DNA from: Chryseobacterium oranimense
GTDB taxonomy: Bacteria > Bacteroidota > Bacteroidia > Flavobacteriales > Weeksellaceae
Direction of reading: 5' to 3'
Assembly (NCBI RefSeq): GCF_025244725.1
Contig: NZ_CP104203.1
Location: forward strand, 3,348,001-3,412,000
DNA length: 64,000 nt
Both the position numbers and the translations under genes were made by a program. Positions 44,502 to 52,534 of the stretch are shown here, one piece after another. Every line of letters begins with the position of its first letter. Within the stretch, counting starts at the first letter, position 1. The notes beneath the pieces are model-generated. The model saw nothing but the letters and a program-made list of their open reading frames with translations, searched no databases and had not been told where the DNA came from.

Positions 44502-45161
44502 TTATTTCTTCACTTTAATTGTACATCCTATTGCTACTGTTTTTGTCATTTTTACAGGCTCTCCTTTAATCAGTGCGCTTACGGCATCCTGAACATAATA
44601 TTCTGAAACATCATTCGGGTTGTCATAATTATTGTCGATGGCGCCGATGTATTTCACGATATTTTTTCCGTTTTCCTTCTGCAGAACAAAAACATGCGGT
44701 GTTTTTGTCGCTCCGTACAAAGGGTAGATCTTTTGTCCTTCATCCACCAGATAAGGAAAAGTGAATCCTTTCTGTTTTGCCCTTTCGATCATTTGCTGGT
44801 AGCCGTCTTCCGGCTGCACATTTGGATCGTTGGGATTTACTGCAATAACCGGGTAACCCTGATCTTTGAATTTCTTATCCAGCTCCACAATCCTGTCTTC
44901 ATATTTCTTTGCATAAGGGCAATGGTTGCAGGTGAACACTACTATAAATCCTTTGGCGGTTTTAAAATCGCTTAAAGAGACCATTTTTCCGTCAAAATTC
45001 TTCAGTTTGAAATCTGCCGCCTCATCGCCTACTTCATACCCTTTTACAGGAATTTGTGAATGTTCCGGAGGAAAACTATTCTTCCCATGATCCGGCATGG
45101 TAAAGCTTAGCAGTCCAAGCCCGGCAATCAATGCTGCCATTACAATTTTCAGGTTTTTCAT
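44502..45161 (-). CDS. Periplasmic thioredoxin-fold redoxin
   Basis: The 219-residue protein has an N-terminal signal or anchor (LKIVMAALIAGLGLLSFTMP) and an AhpC/TSA-Redoxin-type thioredoxin fold: GDEAADFKLKNFDG, then FIVVFTCNHCPYAKKYE with the active-site CNHC (about residues 79-82), NDPNVQPEDGYQ, and the cis-Pro loop GATKTPHVFVL. A late KTVAIGCTIKVKK tail holds one more Cys. The CNHCPY active site is shared with Bacteroidota redoxins of unknown partner. It lies 10 nt downstream of a second thioredoxin gene, so both are probably co-transcribed. Confidence 0.88.
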   Translation of the reverse strand: MKNLKIVMAALIAGLGLLSFTMPDHGKNSFPPEHSQIPVKGYEVGDEAADFKLKNFDGKMVSLSDFKTAKGFIVVFTCNHCPYAKKYEDRIVELDKKFKDQGYPVIAVNPNDPNVQPEDGYQQMIERAKQKGFTFPYLVDEGQKIYPLYGATKTPHVFVLQKENGKNIVKYIGAIDNNYDNPNDVSEYYVQDAVSALIKGEPVKMTKTVAIGCTIKVKK

Positions 45162-45171
45162 ATCTTATTTT

Positions 45172-45660
45172 TTATTTTAAGTGATTGTTAATGGTTTTTT
45201 CGAGGTCTTCTTTGCTCATTTCACCATCGTTAAAATATACTTTTTCGCTGTTCTTATAAAAAATGGTTACCGGAATATTTCCGTCCCAGTCTTTCTCAAA
45301 TTTTGGGATCCAGGTATTCATCCTCTTGATATCATCCAGAAGAATAACCTCAGCTGTAAGGTTTTTATTTTTGATAAAACGGATGACTCTTTCTTTATCT
45401 GCAAGCCTGTCCAGGGAAACCAGAATCATTTTGAACCGAGGATGATCTTTAAACTTGTTATTGACCTCCATGAAATGCGGCAGCTCTTTTACACAGGAAG
45501 CGCATGTTGTTGACCAGAAATTGACTACCAGCAGCTTATCACCTTCTTCCTGTATCTTTTTTTCAAGCTCTTCATACTTCACAGAACGCACTTCTGCCTG
45601 CTGGGCCCGGAAAGCAGAAAAGCAAAAACAAAGAATCAACAGGCTTAGTAAATTTTTCAT
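45172..45660 (-). CDS. TlpA-like thioredoxin
   Basis: The 162-residue protein has a signal peptide (KNLLSLLILCFCFSAFRAQ) and a thioredoxin fold with active site WSTTCASC (Cys57 and Cys60 approximately) followed by VKELPHFMEVNNKF, and the cis-Pro loop DGNIPVTIFY. This is the TlpA/ResA-like class that works on disulfides or cytochrome c maturation in the periplasm. It is the first gene of the redoxin pair, and is divergent from the two GG-leader peptide genes at 45813 and 46005, whose products are Cys-rich. Confidence 0.88.
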   Translation of the reverse strand: MKNLLSLLILCFCFSAFRAQQAEVRSVKYEELEKKIQEEGDKLLVVNFWSTTCASCVKELPHFMEVNNKFKDHPRFKMILVSLDRLADKERVIRFIKNKNLTAEVILLDDIKRMNTWIPKFEKDWDGNIPVTIFYKNSEKVYFNDGEMSKEDLEKTINNHLK

Positions 45661-45812
45661 GCTTAAAATTAGTGAATGCTTTCCTTTTCTTTAAATATCA
45701 ATCTGTTAAACTTTGTTAAGTGTTTTAAAATCCCTCTTATATTTTATCACATTCCATTGAATTAAATGAAATAAAAATGTAAATTAGCATACAATCAAAT
45801 CAAAAATTTATT

Positions 45813-45974
45813 ATGAAAAAATCAAATTTCCAGAAAAAAAGACTTTCAAAAAATGAGTTGAAAGAGATCAAAGGGGCAAGACCTGTTTGCCCAAGAGTGA
45901 TAAGCTGCATTGATCCGGATACCGGGATAGAACTCTACGGCGTTTATGGTGTTCAGGACGGATACTGTTGTTAA
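45813..45974 (+). CDS. GG/GA-leader peptide precursor ending DGYCC, copy 1
   Basis: The 53-residue peptide begins with a typical Bacteroidota secretion leader: MKKSNFQKKRLSKNELKEIKGA, where LSKxELKxIxG(A/G) marks the cleavage site. The core ARPVCPRVISCIDPDTGIELYGVYGVQDGYCC (quoted in part) has four Cys, the last two adjacent. It is followed after 30 nt by a second gene with the same leader plan and the same DGYCC end. Such genes match the natural-product or bacteriocin-like precursor families of this phylum as I recall them. No maturase or exporter gene is adjacent. Too short for most gene callers. Confidence 0.72.
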   Translation: MKKSNFQKKRLSKNELKEIKGARPVCPRVISCIDPDTGIELYGVYGVQDGYCC

Positions 45975-46004
45975 GAATTTAATTAATACTAAAATCAGAA
46001 CAAT

Positions 46005-46163
46005 ATGAAAATTTCAAAAATTCAGACAAGAAAGTTGACTAAAACGGAGCTAAAGGCAATCAACGGAGGTGCCGGCTCGTGTGCAGTAGGCGAATGTAAG
46101 CTTAGAGGCGTAAGCCACTTCATTATAATCGGACCGAGAGGTAATGACGGATACTGCTGCTGA
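46005..46163 (+). CDS. GG-leader peptide precursor ending DGYCC, copy 2
   Basis: The 52-residue peptide starts MKISKIQTRKLTKTELKAINGG, with the cleavage site after NGG, then a core AGSCAVGECKLRGVSHFIIIGPRGNDGYCC with four Cys (quoted in part). The leader and the C-terminal DGYCC match its upstream neighbour, but the middle differs, as expected of a precursor family with variable cores. A terminator at 46188 ends the pair. An adjacent redoxin pair on the opposite strand could relate to disulfide handling, but this is inference. Confidence 0.72.
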   Translation: MKISKIQTRKLTKTELKAINGGAGSCAVGECKLRGVSHFIIIGPRGNDGYCC

Positions 46164-46187
46164 TTTTGCAGTACGATATAAATAAGG

Positions 46188-46216
46188 AATGACCGGAAAT
46201 TATCCGGTCATTTTTA
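46188..46216 (+). terminator. Terminator of the GG-peptide pair
   Basis: AATGACCGG (46188-46196) pairs with CCGGTCATT (46204-46212) with a 7-nt loop, then TTT and an A/T run. It faces the 3' end of mutS. Confidence 0.85.
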
Positions 46217-46250
46217 TATAGTAATATTTTAAAGTCACTTAAAAGGAGAG

Positions 46251-48839
46251 CTACCCTCCAATCATCTTTTTTATAGAATTCAGCTTCATCAAGGCTTCAA
46301 TCGGCGTTAATGTATTGATATCTATTTTCGTAAGCTCTTCGCGGATATTTTCCAGAACAGGATCATCCAGCTGGAAAAAAGAGAGCTGCATATTTTCTTC
46401 GGTTACTCTTTTGATGCTTTCTGAGGTACTGGAGGTCTGGGTACGGCTTGCTTCAAGGGTTTTCAGGATTTCATTGGCCCTGTTGACCACTTTGGAAGGC
46501 ATTCCTGCCAATTTAGCAACATGAATCCCGAAACTGTGCTCACTTCCTCCCGGAATCAGCTTTCTTAAAAAGATGATATTTCCTTTATTTTCCTGGATGG
46601 AAACATGGAAGTTTTTCACTCTTTCAAAATTCACCGTCATTTCATTCAGCTCATGGTAATGGGTGGCAAATAAAGTTTTTGCCTGCGTGGAATGCTGGTG
46701 AAGGTATTCTGCAATAGCCCATGCAATAGAAACCCCGTCATAGGTAGAGGTTCCACGGCCGATCTCGTCCAGCAGGATAAGGCTGCGCTCGGAGATATTG
46801 TTCAGGATATTGGCAGCTTCGTTCATTTCCACCATAAAAGTAGATTCTCCGGCAGAAATATTGTCGGTAGCCCCTACCCTTGTGAAAATTTTATCCAAAA
46901 CTCCTATTTCAGCATGTTTTGCCGGAACAAAACTTCCAATCTGGGCCAAAAGACAGACAATGGCGGTCTGGCGCAGGATAGCAGATTTACCGGCCATGTT
47001 TGGTCCTGTTACCATAATAATCTGCTGGGAATCTTTATCTAAAAATATATCGTTTGGAATGTATTTTTCTCCTAACGGAAGTGCATTTTCAATGATCGGG
47101 TGTCTGGCTTCTTTAAGGTCAATAGCATAACCCTGATTGAGAACAGGTTTTGTATAGCTCTCGGAAACGGCCAGCTCAGAAAGGCCTGTCGCCACGTCAA
47201 GTTGTGCAATAATATTGGAATTTCCCTGAATCTGGTCCATATAAACCATTGTTTCAGAGCATACATTTCTGTACAGCTCGTTTTCCAGCACACTTATCTT
47301 TTCTTCTGCACCCAGAATCTGGCTTTCATATTCTTTAAGCTCTTCGGTAATATAGCGTTCGGCATTTACCAGGGTTTGCTTTCTTAACCAATCGGAAGGA
47401 ACTTTATCTTTATGGGCATTCCTTACTTCTATATAGTATCCGAAAACATTATTGAAATCTATTTTAAGGCTTGAAATTCCTGTTCTTTCTATTTCTCTCT
47501 GGCACATTTCATCCAGGAAGCCACGTCCTTTGCTTTGAAGGCTTCTCAGCCTGTCCAGCTCTTCCGAGATCCCTTCTTTAATGATATTTCCTTTGGAAAG
47601 GTTGACCGGAAGCTCTTCATTAAGATGATTCTGTAAAAACTTAATAAGCTCTTCCATATCAAACAACGGTTCCAGCCAGGCGAGTACATCGGCATGCGGA
47701 TGAAGTAATGCTTTGATCTGATGGATATTAATCAGACTCTGACGCAAATAGCCCAATTCCTTCGGTGAAATTTTTTCTGCTGCCAGTTTTCCCATTAATC
47801 GGTCCAGATCCGAAATAGATTTCAGCAATTGGCAGATTTCATATTTCAGCTGGTCGTTTTCATTCAGAAAGTCAATCAGGGAAAGTCTTCTCATGATTTC
47901 GTCCACAGATTTTAAAGGAAGAATGATCCTTCTTCTCAATAATCTTCCCCCCATTGGGGTCGATGTTTTATCGATAATATCCAGCAGAGATTTTCCCTGT
48001 GGATTGCTTGGATATACAATTTCAAGGTTCCTCAGGGTAAAATTATCCATCATCAGATAGTCTTCCTGCGGAATGATCTGAAGTTTTGTGATATGGGCAA
48101 GCAGATTGTGGTGGGTATCTTCCACAAGATAGGCAAAAATGGCTCCTGCTGCTGTAATCGCGAGCGGAAGATTTTCAACTCCAAAGCCTTTCAAGGAATT
48201 CGTTTTAAAGTGGGAAGTCAGTTTTTCGTAGGCAAAATTATACTGGAAAGCCCAGTCTTCAAGCTTAAAGGCACTTTTGTTTTTTAACTGTTCCGGGAGC
48301 TGAACGCTTCTCTGAAAAACAATTTCACTGGGATCAAAAGTATTGATAATGTGCAGTATCTTTTCAAGATTTCCCTCACTTACCAGAAATTCTCCGGTAG
48401 AAACATCCACCATGGCAATTCCGTACTTTTCTTTTTCTTTATGAAGGGAAAGGAGGAAATTATTCTTTTTTGAATTCAGCACCTGATCATTAAATGTTAC
48501 TCCAGGTGTCACAAGCTCTGTAACCCCTCTTTTCACAATTCCCTTTACCATTTTCGGATCTTCAAGCTGATCGCAGATCGCCACCCTCATTCCGGCTCTT
48601 ACCAGTTTTGGAAGATAGGAATCCACCGAGTGGTGCGGGAATCCTGCCAGCTCAATATGCCCTTCCCCATTGGCTCTTTTAGTAAGAACAATTCCTAAGA
48701 TCTGGGATGTCTTCACAGCATCCTGTCCGAACGTTTCGTAAAAGTCCCCAACCCGGAACAGCAGCAGCGCATCAGGGTATTTTGCCTTGATGGTATTGTA
48801 CTGCGTCATAAGCGGGGTTTCCTTCTTCGTTTTTGCCAT
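46251..48839 (-). CDS. mutS: DNA mismatch repair ATPase MutS
   Basis: The 862-residue protein recognises mismatches and recruits MutL. It begins with TPLMTQYNTIKAKYPDALLLFRVGDFYETFG, which contains the mismatch-intercalating Phe in the GDFYETF motif (quoted in part). The ATPase site is TGPNMAGKSAILRQTAIV (about 616-633), with SLILLDEIGRGTSTYDG (Walker B) and ATHYHEL. The length is usual for MutS1. It is a single gene with its own promoter (TAAATTTG at 48863-48856). Confidence 0.96.
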   Translation of the reverse strand: MAKTKKETPLMTQYNTIKAKYPDALLLFRVGDFYETFGQDAVKTSQILGIVLTKRANGEGHIELAGFPHHSVDSYLPKLVRAGMRVAICDQLEDPKMVKGIVKRGVTELVTPGVTFNDQVLNSKKNNFLLSLHKEKEKYGIAMVDVSTGEFLVSEGNLEKILHIINTFDPSEIVFQRSVQLPEQLKNKSAFKLEDWAFQYNFAYEKLTSHFKTNSLKGFGVENLPLAITAAGAIFAYLVEDTHHNLLAHITKLQIIPQEDYLMMDNFTLRNLEIVYPSNPQGKSLLDIIDKTSTPMGGRLLRRRIILPLKSVDEIMRRLSLIDFLNENDQLKYEICQLLKSISDLDRLMGKLAAEKISPKELGYLRQSLINIHQIKALLHPHADVLAWLEPLFDMEELIKFLQNHLNEELPVNLSKGNIIKEGISEELDRLRSLQSKGRGFLDEMCQREIERTGISSLKIDFNNVFGYYIEVRNAHKDKVPSDWLRKQTLVNAERYITEELKEYESQILGAEEKISVLENELYRNVCSETMVYMDQIQGNSNIIAQLDVATGLSELAVSESYTKPVLNQGYAIDLKEARHPIIENALPLGEKYIPNDIFLDKDSQQIIMVTGPNMAGKSAILRQTAIVCLLAQIGSFVPAKHAEIGVLDKIFTRVGATDNISAGESTFMVEMNEAANILNNISERSLILLDEIGRGTSTYDGVSIAWAIAEYLHQHSTQAKTLFATHYHELNEMTVNFERVKNFHVSIQENKGNIIFLRKLIPGGSEHSFGIHVAKLAGMPSKVVNRANEILKTLEASRTQTSSTSESIKRVTEENMQLSFFQLDDPVLENIREELTKIDINTLTPIEALMKLNSIKKMIGG

Positions 48840-48855
48840 AATAAAAAATGAGCCC

Positions 48856-48863
48856 CAAATTTA
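48856..48863 (-). promoter_or_regulatory. -7 promoter box of mutS
   Basis: On the minus strand TAAATTTG matches TAnnTTTG and lies 16 nt before the mutS ATG. Confidence 0.5.
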
Positions 48864-48982
48864 AATAAAATAAATTCAGGGATTGAAATTAGTATAGAAT
48901 TAATCTCTTAACCGGGATCAAAAAAGCCGCTTATGGATTTCAGAATAAAATATTTATTGTATTTTTCAGTAAAATAAATTCT

Positions 48983-49513
48983 ATGATGTATCCTGTTCTG
49001 GAAACTGAAAGATTGCTTTTAAGACAACTTACGCCTGATGATGCAGAGGACCTTTTTGAGTATTTTTCTCTACAAGAGGTTATGGAATATTATGATCTGG
49101 AAGCTTTCAAAACTCCGGAGGATGCCCGGAATATTATCCGGTATTTTAATGGTGAATTTGAAAAAGGAAAAGGCTTCCGCTGGGCTTTGGAATTAAAATC
49201 CGAAAAGAAGGTTATAGGGACCTGCGGCTATCATAACTGGTATCGTGATCATTTCCGCGCTGAGATTGGCTATGAACTTAATCCAAAGTACTGGAGAAAA
49301 TCTTATATGAAAGAAGCCATCCTTCCTATCCTTACCTTCGGATTCGAAAGCATGAGGCTTCACCGGGTAGATGCCTTCACTGATCCTGCCAACATTTCTT
49401 CCGAAAAGCTCCTGCAGTCTTTAAATTTTAAAGACGAAGGAATTCTGCGTGACTATTTTTTTGAAAAAGGAAGGTTTGTAGATGCTAAAATTTTTGGACT
49501 TATTAATGAATAG
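48983..49513 (+). CDS. GNAT-family N-acetyltransferase (RimJ-like)
   Basis: The 176-residue protein has the acetyl-CoA-binding GNAT fold of the RimJ/RimL-type group: ETERLLLRQLTPDDAEDLFEYF at the start, GTCGYHNWYRDHFRAEIGYELNPKYWRKSYMKEAI (motif A region with the pyrophosphate loop; quoted in part) and SSEKLLQSLNFKDEGILRDYF at the end. Such enzymes acetylate ribosomal proteins or other amines; the substrate cannot be told. It stands alone between mutS and the cupin-like gene. Confidence 0.88.
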   Translation: MMYPVLETERLLLRQLTPDDAEDLFEYFSLQEVMEYYDLEAFKTPEDARNIIRYFNGEFEKGKGFRWALELKSEKKVIGTCGYHNWYRDHFRAEIGYELNPKYWRKSYMKEAILPILTFGFESMRLHRVDAFTDPANISSEKLLQSLNFKDEGILRDYFFEKGRFVDAKIFGLINE

Positions 49514-49567
49514 ATTAATGCTTTCACGAAAATGGTACTCCCGCTTCCCCTCTTCAAACTTCCCGCT

Positions 49568-50449
49568 CTATCTTTTCCCCGATTTTTGTTGTTTTTCAAA
49601 TGCTTCCGTCCCTTTTTCATACGCCCATTTCTGCTTGTAATTCACCCATTTAGCTTTAAAAATCTTACGAAAAAGCTTGTCGGTATACCTCATGATAAAA
49701 ACATGGTACAGCATATTGGCAAAAACATTCGGCTTGTTAGGCAGCGCTCTGAGTGACAGTGAAAATCCCGGTTCCAGATACCTGTTGAAATGCCAGAATG
49801 CTCCCGGAATGAAAAGGGCATCGCCATGTTCCATGAAAATTTCGTAGCCTTTCGCGTATTGTAAAGCCGGAAATTTCTCATAATCAGGGTTTTGATAATC
49901 TATATCGTAAACGGTATGTACGGAAAGCGGAACTTTATACAGGAAATCCGACTGTTCCTGATCAAACAGGAGTATCCTTTTTTTACCCTCAAAATGAATG
50001 TGAAGGAAATCCCCGAGATCCACATCATAATGCATTAACACGTGGGCTTCGCTTCCACCGAAAAAAAGGGTGGGAAGCCTTTTGAAGAATTTAATTCCCA
50101 GATCCGGATAGGTAAAGTTTTTCAGCAGCTCAGGAAGCCTGTCTGTAATAATATAGAAAAAGATACGAAGATCTGAAGGCTTACTTTTTATGGTGTCAAT
50201 ATAATCCTTCATCTTCATATGCGTCACCGGTGCATCTGAGCTTTTGGAAGCATCGGCAGGCTTGTTGTCATAAAGAGGAACATCCTGATCGCCCGCTTTT
50301 TCCCGGATGTAAGCCAGATTCCATTTGTCGAAAGCATCCCACCGGCTTGCAAAATTTTTAATCAGAAGCGGTTTATGCTTTTTGAAATAATTCTTCTGAA
50401 AATCTTCTTTACTGATATCGTTGACTACATCTACGTTTTCGAGGATCAT
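49568..50449 (-). CDS. Cupin-like (JmjC/Cupin_8) protein
   Basis: The 293-residue protein fits the Cupin_8/JmjC group of Fe(II)/2-oxoglutarate-type enzymes. Starting features are KPLLIKNFASRWDAFDKWNL; the metal site is MHYDVDLGDFLHIHFEGKKRILLF (H-x-D at about 139-141) with distal His near 221 (GAFWHFNRYLEPGFSLSLRALP, quoted in part). Relatives hydroxylate proteins or RNA-modifying substrates; this one has no assigned substrate. The C-terminus is basic. It is transcribed away from the small gene at 50545. Confidence 0.85.
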   Translation of the reverse strand: MILENVDVVNDISKEDFQKNYFKKHKPLLIKNFASRWDAFDKWNLAYIREKAGDQDVPLYDNKPADASKSSDAPVTHMKMKDYIDTIKSKPSDLRIFFYIITDRLPELLKNFTYPDLGIKFFKRLPTLFFGGSEAHVLMHYDVDLGDFLHIHFEGKKRILLFDQEQSDFLYKVPLSVHTVYDIDYQNPDYEKFPALQYAKGYEIFMEHGDALFIPGAFWHFNRYLEPGFSLSLRALPNKPNVFANMLYHVFIMRYTDKLFRKIFKAKWVNYKQKWAYEKGTEAFEKQQKSGKR

Positions 50450-50544
50450 CTTGTTTTGTTGTTTAATGCGAAATAAAAATAGTGTTTTTTTGAAATCTGT
50501 AAAAATCTGCAGAAGAAAAAACCATTATTTTTTCACTCATTAAT

Positions 50545-50706
50545 TTAACCTAACATATAAAGTAGAAAAGAAATTATTCCTCCCCAGAATATCACAGCAC
50601 ATCCCTGAGGGCTGTTTGATCTTCTCCTTCTTCGCCCGAAGGTACTTACATAATGTCCGCTTATCCATTTTCCATTCCTGAAATGTCCTTTCCTGTAGTA
50701 ACCCAT
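50545..50706 (-). CDS. Small basic membrane-anchored protein
   Basis: A 53-codon frame starts at ATG 50706 with GYYRKGHFRNGKWISGHYV, a basic aromatic segment that recurs in Bacteroidota proteins as I recall, then GRRRRRSN and a hydrophobic C-terminal helix AVIFWGGIISFLLYML. The frame continues upstream to 50997 opposite the bestrophin gene, but that part looks like an antisense shadow. The conserved-looking motif and terminal membrane helix support a real small gene. It is transcribed divergently from the channel gene, whose promoter lies upstream. Function unknown. Confidence 0.5.
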   Translation of the reverse strand: MGYYRKGHFRNGKWISGHYVSTFGRRRRRSNSPQGCAVIFWGGIISFLLYMLG

Positions 50707-50786
50707 ATTTTTTCTTACAAAGAAATCTTCTCTGCCTGTATAAAACTTATGGTTTTCCGTAAAATAGCGGATAAAACGAAAAAAAT

Positions 50787-50794
50787 TATCTTTG
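50787..50794 (+). promoter_or_regulatory. -7 promoter box of the bestrophin-like gene
   Basis: TATCTTTG fits TAnnTTTG exactly and lies 17 nt before the ATG at 50812. Transcription from here would start inside the longer upstream frame, so it decides the start in favour of 50812. Confidence 0.6.
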
Positions 50795-50811
50795 TAAGAC
50801 CAAGAGAATTT

Positions 50812-51693
50812 ATGAGAGTTTACAATACCAAGCATTTCCTGAAGATCCTTTTCAGCATGCACAAAAGCGATACCATGAAGATCCTTTTTCCAACGATGAT
50901 CCTGGTGGGGCTTTACTCGTGGGGGATTCAGTATCTGGAAGTGGAATATCTTCACCTTACTGCAAAATCCGGGGTCAGTAATGTGGGAATGATCCACTCT
51001 CTGCTGGGTTTTGTATTGTCGCTGCTGCTTGTTTTCAGAACGAATACTGCCTACGACAGATGGTGGGAAGGCAGAAAGCTATGGGGAAAGCTGGTGAATG
51101 ATACCCGGAATTTCGCGGTAAAAATCAATGCTATTTTAGGAGAGGAACGCCAGGATGCAGAACAGATATCAAGATATTTAAAATACTTCCCGCATTTCCT
51201 TGCCAAGCATCTTTCTAAAGAGTCTACAAGACTGGCTTTGGATGAAGATTACTCTGAAATAGAAAAATCGCTGAAACATCATGGTCCCAGTGAAATTATC
51301 ATTCTTTTGACCCATAAACTGAATCATCTGAAAAAGGAAGGAAAGATCTCAGATATCGAAATGTTGTACCTTGACACTCAGCTTTCAGGATTTCTGGATG
51401 TTTGCGGAGGCTGTGAAAGAATTAAAAATACGCCTATTCCCTACTCTTATTCTTCTTTTGTAAAGAAATTCATCATTTTATATGTACTGGCACTGCCCGT
51501 TGCCTATGTTATCACAATCGGGCTTCTGATGATTCCGCTTACGGTTTTCGTTTATTACGTTCTGATGAGCCTGGAGCTGATCGCGGAGGAAATTGAAGAT
51601 CCTTTTAATAATGATGAAAATGATATTCCTATGGAAGCTCTGGCTCAAAATATTGAGAGAAGCGTCCATCAGATCATGGGCCTAAAGAAATAA
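50812..51693 (+). CDS. Bestrophin-like anion channel protein
   Basis: The 293-residue protein fits the bacterial bestrophin/UPF0187 family of pentameric membrane channels: MRVYNTKHFLKILFSMHKSD at the start, LVFRTNTAYDRWWEGRKLWGKLVNDTRNF (the bestrophin hallmark, quoted in part), and LIAEEIEDPFNNDENDIPMEAL near the end. Membrane segments include ILFPTMILVGLYSWGIQYL, IHSLLGFVLSLLLVFR and FIILYVLALPVAYVITIGLL. I chose ATG 50812, supported by the promoter at 50787; the frame is open back to 50653 but that N-terminus has no family counterpart. Ion selectivity unknown. Confidence 0.9.
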   Translation: MRVYNTKHFLKILFSMHKSDTMKILFPTMILVGLYSWGIQYLEVEYLHLTAKSGVSNVGMIHSLLGFVLSLLLVFRTNTAYDRWWEGRKLWGKLVNDTRNFAVKINAILGEERQDAEQISRYLKYFPHFLAKHLSKESTRLALDEDYSEIEKSLKHHGPSEIIILLTHKLNHLKKEGKISDIEMLYLDTQLSGFLDVCGGCERIKNTPIPYSYSSFVKKFIILYVLALPVAYVITIGLLMIPLTVFVYYVLMSLELIAEEIEDPFNNDENDIPMEALAQNIERSVHQIMGLKK

Positions 51694-51741
51694 ACCGGAT
51701 ATTTCTGTACTAATGCTTTAAATTGGATATAAGTATTTTAC

Positions 51742-51749
51742 TATTTTTG
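51742..51749 (+). promoter_or_regulatory. -7 promoter box of the SpoU-type methyltransferase gene
   Basis: TATTTTTG fits TAnnTTTG and would start a transcript about 60 nt before the TTG start codon at 51817. Confidence 0.5.
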
Positions 51750-51816
51750 AAATAAAGATTTCTACGGAACCCGAAAAATATAAAGAAAGATAATTAATCT
51801 CAACAAAATAAAACAA

Positions 51817-52347
51817 TTGGTACAGAAACTAAAACTGGAAGAGCTTAACAGAATCGATGTGGAAACATTTAAAAAAGTTGAGAAAATTCCATTGGTCATT
51901 ATTTTAGATAATCTAAGGAGCATGCACAATGTGGGAGCATCTTTCAGAACGGCGGATGCTTTTCTGATTGAAAAAATAATTCTCTGCGGCATTACCCCAC
52001 AGCCACCCCACCGCGAGATCCATAAAGCGGCACTTGGAGCCACGGAAAGCGTAGACTGGAGCCACGAAAGCGATATCAATACTGCTATAAGCGATTACAA
52101 AAGCCGCGGATACGAAATCATAGGGATTGAACAAACGACAGACAGCATCATGATTACTGATTTTAATATTGACAAGTCAAAAAAATATGCACTGATCTTA
52201 GGAAATGAAGTGGAAGGAATAAGCGATGAAGCGCTGCCGAATATTGGCACATTTCTCGAAATTCCGCAGCTTGGAACAAAGCACTCTCTGAACGTAAGCG
52301 TATGTGGTGGAATCGTGATGTGGGAATTCGCAAAAGCCCTAAAATAA
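51817..52347 (+). CDS. TrmH/SpoU-type RNA methyltransferase with TTG start
   Basis: The 176-residue SPOUT enzyme uses SAM to 2'-O-methylate tRNA or rRNA. The knot motifs are VIILDNLRSMHNVGASFRTADAFL (motif 1, about residues 28-51; quoted in part), LILGNEVEGISDEAL (motif 2) and QLGTKHSLNVSVCGGIVMWEFA (motif 3). The coding region begins at a TTG (51817); the only early ATG is within motif 1 and would remove the N-terminus including motif 1, so TTG is required. No upstream in-frame ATG is seen near the promoter. Whether it is TrmH-like for tRNA G18 or another target is not decidable. Confidence 0.88.
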   Translation: MVQKLKLEELNRIDVETFKKVEKIPLVIILDNLRSMHNVGASFRTADAFLIEKIILCGITPQPPHREIHKAALGATESVDWSHESDINTAISDYKSRGYEIIGIEQTTDSIMITDFNIDKSKKYALILGNEVEGISDEALPNIGTFLEIPQLGTKHSLNVSVCGGIVMWEFAKALK

Positions 52348-52349
52348 AA

Positions 52350-52383
52350 AAACTGCATATGTCCTTAAAAGACAGTGCAGTTT
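52350..52383 (+). terminator. Hairpin after the SpoU-type gene
   Basis: AAACTGCA (52350-52357) and TGCAGTTT (52376-52383) form an 8-bp stem with inner GTC/GAC pairing. No long T run follows, so terminator strength is uncertain. Confidence 0.55.
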
Positions 52384-52534
52384 GAAATAAATCTAATAAA
52401 AAGTAAAAATGAAAGGCGACAAAGATACTTTTTTTTTATTTACAAACAAATTTTGACCTCATTTTTTTTATTTTTCCCGAAAAAAAGTGATATTTTGAGA
52501 AAAAGTTTCATTTAATTTTTTATAAATTAGCACA

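Noticed and set aside
45661..45812. A third GG-leader gene before 45813
   Set aside because: No start with a leader-like frame was found in the gap; the sequence is the divergent promoter region of two genes.
50707..50997. Upstream part of the minus-strand frame that holds the 53-codon gene
   Set aside because: It runs antisense to the bestrophin-like gene and its residues show no family pattern. Only the last 53 codons look real.
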